Positions 1-10,166 of a stretch of 64,000 nt of DNA are shown here, one piece after another (position 1 is the stretch's first letter; each line of letters starts with the position of its first letter). The stretch spans positions 14,605,192 to 14,669,191 of the forward strand of contig CM076854.1 in the NCBI GenBank assembly GCA_039519185.1. Reading direction: 5' to 3'. Below the pieces are notes generated by a model. The model was not told the origin of the DNA, searched no databases, and was given only the letters and a program-made list of their open reading frames with translations. Source of the DNA: Astragalus membranaceus (lineage: Eukaryota; Streptophyta; Magnoliopsida; Fabales; Fabaceae). The position numbers and the translations under genes were made by a program.

Positions 1-150
1 GTGTTCAGTATTTAAAAAGGAAGTTACTCTGATGTATGCCAGTAGTGCGCTTCGGTAATTTCTACAAGTTAGAAATTAACGGGGTGTTACAATGATACTA
101 ATGTGTAGAGATACACGATGCCTCGGCCGAATACATTAACTATTTAGGCT

Positions 151-548
151 TGAAGCCCTGGGTCCTCATGTTTGATGGCTCAAGTACCCAAACTAAGGAA
201 GGCATCGGTGTAGTCATCACCAGCCCCTGTGGGTAGACATGGAGATTCATGTGCAGGATAAGGGACCAAGCCTCCAATAATCAGGCCGAATATGAAGCCT
301 TGATCACGGGACTTGATATCCTGGCCGCCATGAAAGCGCAATATGTGGAAATCAATGGGGGTTCGCAACTGGTGATCAAACAGATCACTGGGGAATACAA
401 GTGTTATAATACAAACCAAGAGGCGCATAATTTGTTAAAATTGTTTGCCGATGCTGTCATCATGTATATCCCCAGAAACGAAAACCAAGAGGCGAACAAT
501 TTAGCCCAACGGCTGACACCGATTTCAAGAGTAAGCAAAGGGCGTTGA
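151..548 (+). pseudogene. Tat-lineage Ty3/gypsy extra RNase H domain, broken
   Basis: An RNase H-like domain of the second (archaeal-type) kind that Tat/Ogre retrotransposons carry between reverse transcriptase and integrase. Reading from about 151, the frame shows a conserved start (KPWVLMFDGSS), the TKEGIGVVI strand, and the family signature NNQAEYEALITGL near 280. An in-frame TAG at about 237 interrupts the domain. The usual catalytic Asp in the 'GDSQLV' motif is replaced by Gly (NGGSQLV). The domain would remove RNA from the RNA/DNA hybrid during reverse transcription, but this copy must be inactive. The integrase remnant downstream is in another frame, so at least one frameshift separates them. 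The reverse transcriptase lies off the left edge or is lost. Confidence 0.85.
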
Positions 549-614
549 AATACATCGGGATAGGGAACGACCTGTATAAAAGAAGCGCCAATGGAGTATT
601 GTTACGATGTCTCA

Positions 615-1743
615 TGAAAAGAGACGTGTATATGGTGATGCACAAACCCATGCAGGGATTTGTGGTGCACACAGGTCTGGCCCCATCATGAAATGGCTAA
701 TATACAGACACGGATACTATTGACCGACGATCACGGCCGATTGCTTCCATTTTGCAAAAGGATGTGAGGCTTGCCAGCTGCATGGACCAATCCAGAGAGT
801 GCTTGTGGATGAGCTCCATCCCATTGTTAAACCTTGGCCATTCAGAGGGTGGGCCATGGATTTGATTGGCAAAATATACCCTCCGAGCTCAAAGGGCCAT
901 AACTTTATTATTGTGGCCACCGATTACTTCACTAAGTGGGTAGAAGCTGCACCTCTAGCGAATGCCAATCAGGCCGCGGTGATCAGGTTCATAGAAAACC
1001 AGATCATATACAGATTTGGCATTCCTGAAACCATCACAGCCGATCAAGGCATGATGTTCACCGGTGAACAAGTGGTGGCCTTTGCCTAAAAATACGGCAT
1101 CAAGATAAGACACTCGTCTCCCTATTATGCTCAAGCTAACGGACAGGCAGAGGCTACTAATAAAATCATCATTGAGCTCATCAATAAGAACATAGAGGAT
1201 AAGCCTCGGCGGTGGCATGAGACCCTAAATGAGGCCTTATGGGCAATGAGGAACTCCAAGTCCACAGCCACCGGGGTGGCTTCCTATCGTCTAGTGTATG
1301 GACAGGATGTTGTACTACCATTGGAGATCAGTGTGGCATCATTGAGGGTGGCTCGGCAGCATGCCCTCGGTATGGATGAATATCAACAAGCCATGTTAAT
1401 GGAATTGTACTCGTTGGACGACGACAGGCTGGCGGCCCTCAGCAAGATTGAGATGAACAAGGCTAAAACGGCCCGAGCCTACAACAAACACGTCAAGCCT
1501 AAGAAGTTTATTGAGGGAGATCTGGTATGGAAAGCTATTCTGCCACTTGGGAGGAAAGGCCCTCAGTTGGGCAAGTGGTCCCCAAATTGGGACGGGCCCT
1601 ACATCGTAAGTGAAGTGTACGACGGTGGCGCATATCGTTTAATTACATTCGATGGCGAAGAGTTCGAAACAAATATAAATGGAAAATATCTCAAGGCGTA
1701 TTATCCTACTCTATGGGAGAATATGCAAAGGAAAGAAAATTAG
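615..1743 (+). pseudogene. Tat/Ogre-type Ty3/gypsy integrase, broken by stops
   Basis: Integrase remnant of the same element as the RNase H piece upstream. The HHCC zinc-binding region is visible at about 640-780 (HAGICGAH, then CEACQ), interrupted by a TGA where the family has Trp (HGYY then stop). The catalytic core follows: PWPFRGWAMDLIG, ATDYFTKWVEA, TADQG and NGQAEATNK supply the D, D and E positions. A second in-frame TAA lies at 1087-1089, just after VVAFA. The C-terminal region continues in the same frame from 1090 to 1743 (YGQDVVLPLEI, KWSPNWDGPYIV), ending with TAG at 1741-1743. The enzyme would join element cDNA to host DNA, but two nonsense codons make this copy dead. Confidence 0.88.
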
Positions 1744-2661
1744 CGGATACGAGAGAAATAATTGTCTTGGTGGCTCGCCACACACCGACCGCCTAGTGAA
1801 AACAAGTTAAATGCTAGGATGGGCTATTTCTTCGATGCAGCAGAGCTTGACCCCTCCACGAATTCGGACGCCTCCTGACTAGAGGGGAGGACAGCTGAAG
1901 CAGGTGTAGCAGCGGACGAGTTTGTCAAGCGGATTCGAAGCTTTTCCCAGGAAGCTATTGCAGATAATACCTCACTTTGGTCGCGCTCCTTCTCGTAGAG
2001 AAAGACCCATTTCTGGGATTCTAGCTCCCTGATGAGTTTATCCAAGGGTTTGCTCTGGTTGTACAGGCGAGTTTGTTCTGCTGCGGCCAGGGCCAAATTT
2101 TTGGCCGCCTCCTCTTGTTTGGGGCACAAAGCATGCAGCTCTAATTGGAGCCCGTCATAAGAGATTCAATTTCTTTAATTCGGTGCCTGGTAGTCTCCTC
2201 CTCAGCTAACACCGATCGGCGTTCTGTTTCCTTCTCACCATAAGTTGAGAAATACATCTTCTTCTCTGCCTGTAGGGCATTCAGAAGATCCAGTGCTTGT
2301 TGGGCAGCGTCCTGAGCAGCGTGGAATGCCGAATAAGCCCGAGAGATCTCCGGAAGACGATAGGCTATGTCCCTGAGGGTTTCCTTCCTTTGCATCGACA
2401 TATCATCTGAAGAAGACAGCCTGAACGCCAGAGACCGCAGGTCTGAAAGCTGGGTAAGATCAGAAACAATTATGCCCGGAGGGCATCCTCTAATCTTTGA
2501 AGCTCTTCCCCCGAGGGGGGAACTATCTGAGGATGACTCTGGGAAGCAAAGTATTGGGCCACTTCCGCTTCAGTTACTGGCCTAGACTCTGGTTGAGGAG
2601 GAAGAGGAGGAGAGTGAGGAGTTGCAGTCAAAGGTGCATCCGGAACTAAGGGATTGACTAT

Positions 2662-2736
2662 CTGCAAGCAAAATAACCATGAGAAAAACCAAAGTGCCAG
2701 CTAACAAGAAGAGGTAAAACGGGAGAAACACCGTAC
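2662..2736 (-). other. Intron 2 of the antisense PMD gene (75 nt)
   Basis: The donor AAG|GTACGG starts at 2736 and the acceptor TTGCTTGCAG ends at 2662 on the minus strand. Excision is phase 0 and joins ...PSKKSK to IVNPLVPD in one open frame. Both the ends and the frame support a real intron. Confidence 0.7.
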
Positions 2737-2900
2737 CTTGGATTTCTTGGAAGGGCGAGGAGTGTCTTCTGCCACCACAGAAGCCCTCTTTGCCGCTGGC
2801 TGCGAAGGGGTATCAATTGGAGCACGACGAATAGACGGTTGCCTGAAGGTAATAGGAGCATCATCTTCGTCTTCTACCGCATTACGATCAACAGAGGGCC

Positions 2901-2977
2901 CTGCAAGCAGAAAGGTTATAGGAATGAGAGGCAGGGGAATAGACAATAAATGAGCCACAAAGAACGAAAAGACATAC
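2901..2977 (-). other. Intron 1 of the antisense PMD gene (77 nt)
   Basis: On the minus strand the donor GTATGTC begins at 2977. The acceptor TTTCTGCTTGCAG ends at 2901. Removing the interval joins the frame ...QQTT-G-PSVDRN without a shift (phase 1). The interval is pyrimidine-rich before the acceptor, as expected of a plant intron. Confidence 0.7.
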
Positions 2978-4378
2978 CCGTGGTTTGTTGAGATCGAGTG
3001 GATGGCCGCCAAGAGGAAGTTGGAGGCCTGGTTGCTTTATCAACAGGAGAGGGAACGACGCTGGTACCAGTCGGTGTTAAGGAAAGGGTTGGAGCCGTAC
3101 GATGGTGGCCGAGTTACTTGGAAAGATAATCCTCGAGAGCCCGAGGGAAGACTAGGTCCTTAACACCAAGCCACCAATTGGTAAAGGCACTGGTCTCCCC
3201 CGGACACACCTCATAGTGTGCCCACACGCTATCAGTAACTTTGAGATAATTGTTGACTACCATCTTGCACACTTGACCATCTGTCAGGCCTTCCCTATGG
3301 CGAGGGTCATCCAAAGATCGGTAAGGTAGAGGAACATGCTGCATCAGCCCAAATTGCTTGCAGACGAAATTGGGATAATAATACTCTGCGAGAGCCTTGC
3401 TCTAATTAGAAGAGGCCAGACAGCCAATTGGCAAGTCCCTGGCCGCTAGAGCGGACTTCCAATAATCACGAGCAGTACCGCACTCTGATAAAGGAAGCTG
3501 GTCTTCTTTTCGTTGAGGAGTAAAGATCCAGGTAGGACCACACCTCCTGTCTAACACAGGACACCACGTCATCTCAGTAATGTTGGTCTTCAGAAACTCC
3601 TTCATGAATTGAGCCGCTGTCAGTTGATGGCAAGGGGTGGCCGAGAGCTGAGGGCCTAAGCATCTGTTGGTCAATGGCCCGGGGATAGTCAAGCCAGCAG
3701 AAAGAATATGAGGGAAATAGAGGGTAGCCCACAACTGGAGAAACCACATAGGACCCTGAATCTTGGAGACTCGACCATAGTCCTTGATCTGCTCGAGCAT
3801 GACTGGATCCCTCGGTAGAACTCACCAAGGAAGTAAGGAGCCCAGGCGTAAACCTCCCCACTAGTCATCATGGCAACAAAGGGCTGCAGCTCTTGGACGA
3901 CGCCAGTCGAGGCAGTGCCGTAGAAGAATATGCAGAAGAAGTACATAAGGAAAGCGGTGTGTTCTTCGTCGGTGATGGTGGCATCGGACTTGGAGTTGGC
4001 AATCAGAAACTTTGAATAGACCCCTCCAGCATGGATATGGCCCAAGTTCACCTTCCTGGGTAGTCTTGCAAGATTTATGCAACGGCCGAACGCAGGCAAA
4101 CCAGTAATAGCGGCCACGTCCAGGATGGTGGGAGTGACCATGCCCAAGGGAAATATGAAAGCGTTGAAGGTACAAGACCAAAAACCCAAGAGGGGTAAAA
4201 GAACGTCAAAGTTATGAGGGATGGCAAAGGTAGAGAGGGCGATCATGTCACGTAGACCCCAAGCCTTCCAAGCGTCTTTCTTGATAGGATGAATCCTATC
4301 AAATCAGACGTGATAGTCGCCGGTTGGTTTGGCCCAACCTCTGGTCTCCGACACCTTGGCGTCAACGGTGAACCAATC

Positions 4379-4440
4379 TTGAAGGTTTGTTTGAAGGCAT
4401 TGAAGCCGAAGTGTTGAAGGTTTGTTTGAAGGCATTGAAG
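4379..4440. repeat. 27-bp direct duplication in the PMD gene
   Basis: Two identical 27-bp copies start at 4379 and 4414, separated by 8 bp. The 35-bp step is not a multiple of three, so it shifts the reading frame of the antisense PMD gene between its N-terminal part and the mobile domain. Confidence 0.85.
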
Positions 4441-4631
4441 ACTTCACCAACGAAAAAGGTGGAAGGCTGCACCGTGACTCTGCCTGGGACGGTAATGAGG
4501 ATATACTGTGGGGAAACTTCAAGGGAAGCGATTGCTGAAGAAGGACCAGAAGAAGAAGAAGAAGAACTTGGATGGCTACTATTTTCGCCATAACTATGGT
4601 CACGGTTCGGAGAGTCAGAGTTGGAAGACAT

Positions 4632-5316
4632 GATGGAATGTGGTGGTGATGACGATGGAGAGAAAGGGTCCTGTTTCGCAAAGAGAGAAACGAAAGAGGA
4701 GCGAAGCGTTTCCAAAGAAAGCAAACGGTCTCGTGTGATCATAACCACTTATGGCTTTCGCAAACCTTGGGAACCGTTGCGCCGCCCTAGTATCCCGCGC
4801 AGAGCAAAACTGCCAAGTGTCACGGAACGGCAGGATAGTCACTTCAGAACGGTAGCAATCAGTCATGGATACACCATTTTTAGATGTGGAATTGATCATT
4901 GTCTAGGATGATTGAAAGAATTTTTTGATTCTTTGGCTCACAGGGGTGGCAAAGGATATATTTTTTTAGGATATGGAAAGAGGACCAAACTTCATTTCAA
5001 ATCATGATTACTTATTTTCTCAAAATTTAACTCAAGGACAAAAATTTATTTATTTTTATATATCTGCTCTTTTTCTTTATTTCTTTTTATCTGCTTTAAT
5101 TTTCGCTTAGACTGCTCTTACGAGTTTTCAACTTAGCAGGCTTTTTGAATTTATTTTTTTTGCAAAAGACTTGCACTTGCACCAAGTGAATATAATGTTG
5201 ACAAGTTGTTTAAGTGATCACTAACTTGCCCCAGTTTGGGGGACCCAAAGTGTTGGTTTATGAAATTTCATCATTGGGAACAAACAAAATAGTCAACTAG
5301 GTACTTGTGTGGGGAA
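4632..5316. other. 3' non-coding end of the Tat element, cut by the next insertion
   Basis: No credible ORF. The first part is the upstream region of the antisense PMD gene. A G-run (CAGTTTGGGGGACCC, about 5230-5244) followed by TGTTGGTTTATG at 5252 could be the polypurine tract and start of a 3' LTR. The sequence is cut at 5316 by a copia LTR, so the LTR call cannot be completed. Confidence 0.4.
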
Positions 5317-6977
5317 TGTTGGACTATATGATAACCTTAGAGGGGGGTGAATAAGGTTATACGCTAAAATTGAATTCTTTTTGTTTTCAAAAATTAACAA
5401 TGCACGTTTAAATCAAATGCGGAAAATAGGATTTAAACTATATGCACTACCTAAGCAAGCTATACCTATGACAGAACCAGTTACAGTGAAATATTACGCT
5501 AACGATACTATTATCAAATTTAACGATAAACAGATTGTGATATTGATATTGAACGCAGCGCAATGATATCAAATATAACAATAAACAAATATAAACGATA
5601 AACAAAGTAAAGAGAGGGGAAAGAGATACACCGTGATTTTTACGTGGTTCGGGATAAAGCCCTACGTCCTCGGCCTCCGGTTTTGCAACCTTTGGACATG
5701 ATAACAACCACTATATGAGAAGAACTTCTTCAACGTTTTACAAGCAAGCAACTTCCCTATAGCTAACAACTCAATCTCCCTGATTGAATTACCCAAGAAC
5801 GCTTCCCAGGATTTCACAACCAACTCAGTCTCCCCGATTGAATTACCCAAGAACACTTCCCAGGATTTCACAACAACCAAGTGATAGATGAATACAACAT
5901 AGAAACTATGATCCAATCACTCAAGCAATATAAGAGTATAGTAGTTGAGAGAGATGAGTGATTTGGATTTAAAGATAAAGAACTTGAGAAAATAATTTGA
6001 CTGTGAAAGTTCTTCTTTTTCTCTTTTTCTGATTTGTGAATATGTACGTTGTAGTTGTGTTTCTCGTTGTTTTTGAAACAAAAACCCCAAAGTCCTATTT
6101 ATAGGATTTGCAAAAATATGATCGTTGGACTAAGAGGGGAATCGATTATTTGCTCAAAAGAAGGTGTATGGTAATCGATTCTTTTCTTGAGAAAAAGGAA
6201 GTTAAGAATCGATTATTTTCTTTAAAACAATGTGTATGTTAATCGATTAAAATGTGACCATTGTAGCACTTTTAAGAAAGTGAAGAATCGATTGTGTGCT
6301 CTAAAGAAAACAGTATAAGAATCGATTGCTTGTTTTAAGAAATAAAGCCAGGAATCGATTTTGTGCTTCAAGGATGAAGCCCAAAATCGATTTTGCTCTT
6401 TAATGAGAAGTGAGAAATCGATTTCTTTCATTTTAAACACAAGTCATAATTGATTTTCCACTTTACAAACACAAGGTCATCAATCGATTGTTTTCTTTCC
6501 AAAACATATTCCTTTAAAAGACCCATAGGCTAGAAATCGATTTCTAGCTTTGTGAAGGAAGCCACAAATCGATTCTTTGCTTGAATAATTAGGCTAGGAA
6601 TCGATTTTCAACTTATAAACACAAAGTCATCAATCGATTCTTAGCTTTACCATTTTCTCATGCTACGTGTCTGCCTATTAGGTTTTTATATCAGAGATTT
6701 TTCTACGCTTTTAACACACCAGTTATATTTTAAAAAATCATCTCTCAGCTACTAAAAGTTATAGAACTGAAGTGATAGGATCTTACATTGTGTCCTATGA
6801 AAAGCAGATTAACAATTAGGTCTCGAACTCTAGAGTAACTTCTTTTCCAAGCCGCTACACTTTAAGATATCCTACTCTTTGATTCATGTCCTGTACTTTT
6901 AGACAACTGTAACCATTAGTAGACCAATTGTAATTTGTTAGCATACAAAACAAAGAGTGTTTGTACTTGGTTCAACA
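5317..6977 (-). repeat. Sirevirus LTR A (3' LTR of the minus-strand element)
   Basis: 1661 bp, starting TGTTGG and ending TTCAACA, so TG...CA ends. It is nearly identical to 10167-11871. It carries a 55-bp tandem repeat (two copies, about 5766-5877) and an AATCGATT array (6139-6640). Confidence 0.9.
6139..6640. repeat. AATCGATT palindrome array in LTR A
   Basis: About 14 intact copies of the 8-bp palindrome AATCGATT, plus one degenerate copy (AATTGATT), spaced roughly 25-45 bp within half a kilobase. The spacers are recurring variants of 'TTNTGCTTNAA' type sequence. The matching array in LTR B runs from about 11041 to 11545. Confidence 0.9.
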
Positions 6978-6993
6978 AACTCCCCCTTTTTGA
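6978..6993 (-). promoter_or_regulatory. Polypurine tract of the Sirevirus (and extra PPT-like runs)
   Basis: The minus-strand sequence AAAAAGGGGGAG sits immediately before LTR A, where plus-strand DNA synthesis would start. Further AGGGGGAG-like runs lie at about 7050, 7101, 7184 and 7202. Repeated polypurine tracts are a reported Sirevirus trait (from memory). Confidence 0.7.
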
Positions 6994-7689
6994 TGATAAC
7001 AAATTACCTTATGCATAGGGAGGCGATAAACAAGAAACGGTAGCAAAAGCTCCCCCTAAGCATAAGCATAAAAATAATAAACTAAATAGTAGCGAGTATT
7101 TCTCCCCCTTTGTTTTCATCAAAAGGGAGGGAAAACACACAAGACACATAGCATATGATATAACAAGCACAGTTTAATGCTATGCTCCCCCTTACTTGAT
7201 GATCCCCCTGACTAATTGTAGAATGCAAAGAGACAATTCTATATGCATCAATCCTATATGCATCATACAACACTCCTATATTTTTCCCTTTTTGTCATGA
7301 TCAAAAAAGTGAACGTGGGACACAGTTTGCGAATCGAACAGCACAGCTATTAGTCAAGAGAGAGTGGACCATCGTAGTAAAAATATATTAAAGAAAATAG
7401 GATATCCATGAGATAATACATCATACTTGGTTCAACTAGGTACCATATTTAACTTCAAAAAAATACATCAAAGATCCAGCACAGTAGTATCCAAAACAAG
7501 TTTCAAAATCTGTTGGAAAGATGTTAGAGTTTTGGGAGAGAGATTTATTTTAGGTAGGAAATCGATTGTGACGGGAGTGAAATCGATTTTAAAAAAGGCA
7601 GGAAGATAACACTTAAAAAAACTTTTATGCACACAAAATTCACTTAAAAGAAAATACCACTTAAATTCACTTATTTAAAAGAACGAAGA
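6994..7689. other. 3' untranslated interior of the Sirevirus
   Basis: No ORF that I can support. The interval holds the repeated TCCCCCT (polypurine on the minus strand) motifs up to about 7210. Two further AATCGATT sites lie at about 7559-7587. An env-like ORF, present in some Sireviruses, is not visible. Confidence 0.5.
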
Positions 7690-7890
7690 AATAGAAACCA
7701 ATTTTTCTTTTGCAATGATTTTTGTGAAAGTGTTAACTAGCTGTTTTTGACGACTCAACGAACTCAATCACACAATCGCTTTTCTGAACATGAACTCTAA
7801 GAAAATGATATCTAATCTCTATATGCTCAGTCCTAGAGTGTTGAACGGGGTCCTTTGTGTTGTTGCATCGGACTGTGATCTATGTGAATG
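7690..7890 (-). pseudogene. copia RNase H C-terminal scrap
   Basis: Minus-strand translation shows a decayed form of the copia RNase H end: NTKDPVQHSRTEHIEIRYHF, then IEFVESS. This matches the family motif 'CDN..A..L..NPV.H.RTKHIEI..HF'. The rest of reverse transcriptase and RNase H is absent. The fragment marks the right margin of a large internal deletion of pol. Confidence 0.75.
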
Positions 7891-8054
7891 AGATGTTGTT
7901 TACTTCGTTTCCTATCATGCCTTACAAATATTGTTCTCAATGATGCATGAGACAAAAATTACTATCTCACATATGTGTCTAATAATTGATAAATTATTCT
8001 TTAAGTTGTTCTCTGTAACACATTTTCAATAGAGGTAGATAGATCTTTACAAAA

Positions 8055-8249
8055 CTAACCTTTACCGAGGATTCTTCCTCTATTGATATTATCACAAGTC
8101 ACATGACCGTTGTTTCTAGGGGTGAGTATTAAGAACCTTTTTGCGTCTCCAGTCATGAGCTTCGAGTCTCTGCTATCAAGGTACCAATCTGACCACCATA
8201 CCTTGAAGCATACCTGCACTAAAATCAAGTTGAAAGTTTTGGTACCCAA
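8055..8249 (-). pseudogene. copia aspartic protease scrap
   Basis: Reads WYLDSRDSKLMTGD on the minus strand, followed by a G-rich tail ending RGRILGKG. This is a recognisable form of the copia protease 'WYLDSGCSRHMTGD...GKILGKG'. The active-site DSG has become DSR, so it could not work. It is in a different frame from gag upstream, showing an extra frameshift. Confidence 0.8.
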
Positions 8250-10092
8250 TTCTCTTTGGGTCCTTGTGGGTTAGTCATCAAGGGGTTTGTTTTCACAATC
8301 CACATTGGTTTCTTACAAGCAGGTATAAGGGTACCAAGCTCACACAATCTACGAATAGGGCATCTATGAGAGCTATGGTTACCTTTTTGACAATAAGTGC
8401 AAGAGAAATTAGTAGGTGTCTTACTTGAAGTGGCGGCTACAAAAATCACTTTCTTTTTCAAAACAGAGGAGGTGGAATTACCTTCATACCCAATACCTCC
8501 ACTATCAACATATTCATGTTGGGAGTGAAGTATCTTGGTTAAGGTCTTTTCACCTACCTCAAACTTTTTTAAAGATTCTTTTAAAATTTTATTTTCAACC
8601 TTGACTTTTTCAAAATTTTGTTTAAGCTCAAGAAGCTCAAGGTTGAAAGGTTTAGTTTTATGTAGCTCATTCTTCAACCTAACTACCTCCTTCTCAAGAG
8701 TCTCAATTTGAGTGAGCATGATTTTGTTGCTCTTTTTCAAATCCTTATATTTAACAAAAAGAGTTTCATGTTCATTATAAAGATCTTCAAAAGCCTCATT
8801 CAAATCTTGACTACTATACATATCATCAAATAAATCATCATGCTCTAGTGAATCAGAAAGACTATGGTTATCAAGGATTACCTTTGGGGTGTCAGTTGCC
8901 ATAAGAAGATCAACATTGGCAGTCTTCTCTTCTTCATCTGTTTCACTGTCAGTGTGAAGATTGTCCCATGTAGCCTCAGGGGTGTCATTTGCCGTAAAAC
9001 AAATAGCATTTGCAACCTCCTCTTCTTCATCAGTTTCACTATCAGTATCAGAATTGTCCCATGTAGCCTTCATGGCTTTCTTCTGTGGGTACTTGGATTT
9101 TAGCTTTGGACAATTCACTTTGATATGACCCTATTTGTTACATTCAAAACATTTTGGTTGATCATCTCTTCTCTCATAACTGTCTTCTTTGTTGTACCTA
9201 GATTTCTTTGAGTAGTCACCCTTCCCAAGCTTGTTGAATCTCATGAATTCTTCAAACATTTTAGCCATGTCTTCATCAGACTCAACCTCTTTCCTTGCCA
9301 TCTTAGGAGTCTTAGCAGAAAGAGCAAGAGACTTTCTTTCTTTGACCACTTCTTTTACTTGAGCCTTCTTAGCGGCCAACACCACCTCAAATGCAAGAAG
9401 TGACCCAATCAAGTCTTCTTGAGGTAAAGTGCCAATATCTTTGGCTTTAGTGATAGCACAAGTCTTAGGAAAGAATTCACTAGTCAAGGATGCAAGAATC
9501 TTCCCATTCAAATCTTTTGTTGAATATTTCTTCCCAAGAGCTCTCAAGTTATTCGCTATTAAATTTAATCTTTGGTGCATAGCAGCAACAGATTCACCTT
9601 CCTTCATTTTGAAAGCTTCATACTCAGAAATGAGAATTCTAATTTTTGTATCCTTCACTTGACTTGTACCAACATGAGTTGCTTCCAAACAGTCCCAAAT
9701 TTCTTTAGCTATCTGACAACCTTTTACCCTTCCATACTCTTCTTCACATAAAGATAGGTGAAGAATATTCATTGCTTTGGCATTTAGAGATATTTTTTCT
9801 AACTCAGATTTTCTCAGCTCACTCAAGTCAATGGCATAGATATCTTCAATAGGAACTTCCTCAGCTTTACCGGTAGCTTGAGATTTAGTAGTCTCTCCGT
9901 CAATAGCAACACCAGGTTTAGTGATCTTGATTCTCATAGGAATGAGTGGTCCATCAACAATGATCCTCCATAAAGTGAAATCTATAGCCTGCACATGACA
10001 TTCATCATTCGACTACTCCAATAGTCATAGTTAGTCCCATCGAACAGGGGTGGCCTATTGAAGGACATCCCCTCTTTCATAAATGAACCCAT
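8225..10092 (-). pseudogene. Sirevirus gag, one nonsense codon and one frameshift
   Basis: The start is probably ATG at 10092 (MGSFMKEGMSFNRPPLFDG, then TNYDYW). A frameshift near 9995 breaks the reading just before VQAIDFTLW. The capsid-like UBN2/gag domain follows (EIWDCLEATHVG, LISEYEAFKMKEGES). A CCHC zinc knuckle (CFECNK...GHIKVNC) is cut inside by a TAG at 9128-9130. Downstream, in the same frame, comes an acidic region with two DNSDTDSETDEEE-like units. A long coiled coil (about 8600-8800) and a second CCHC finger (CTYCQKGNHSSHRC) follow. The long tail with coiled coil and second finger is typical of Sirevirus gag, not of short copia gags. It would form the virus-like particle shell, but this copy is dead. 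Confidence 0.85.
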
Positions 10093-10152
10093 GATCAAAA
10101 ATAAATAAATAAATAAAATTGCGAGATGTTAAGATCTATATGAAATTTCTAG

Positions 10153-10164
10153 CTACTGATACCA
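10153..10164 (-). other. Primer-binding site of the Sirevirus (tRNA-Met type)
   Basis: On the minus strand TGGTATCAGTAG lies two bases inside the right LTR boundary. It resembles the common plant copia primer site TGGTATCAGAGC for initiator tRNA-Met. This fixes the orientation and the LTR B edge. Confidence 0.7.
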
Positions 10165-10166
10165 AT

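Larger units (their letters stand above)
1824..4631 (-). pseudogene. Antisense plant-mobile-domain (PMD) gene of a Tat element, with introns, decayed
   Basis: This gene lies directly downstream of the Tat integrase, on the opposite strand. The likely start is ATG at 4631 (MSSNSD, followed by a Ser-rich run). The middle carries the plant mobile domain: DMIALSTFAIPHNFDVLLPL, TPTILDVAAITGLP, QGPMWFLQLWATLYFP and FTNWWLGVKDLV. The C-terminal third is Ala/Glu/Gln-rich and probably coiled-coil. Two short introns with GT/AG ends join in frame. Decay is clear: a 35-bp tandem step near 4379-4440, a frameshift near 3800, in-frame stops at about 3402 (TAG) and 3114 (TAA), and frameshifts near 2465 and 2150. 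PMD proteins are known both as host proteins (MAIL/MAIN type) and as extra ORFs of Tat retrotransposons. Position and orientation favour the element-borne form. Its function in the element is unknown. Confidence 0.75.

Noticed and set aside
2658..3012. Separate minus-strand genes for each PMD ORF
   Set aside because: The pieces are exons and frame-shifted segments of one decayed gene. Splice sites and frames join them.
5447..5916. Proteins encoded within the Sirevirus LTR
   Set aside because: Repetitive antisense frames of the 55-bp unit in an LTR. No evidence of expression or domain.
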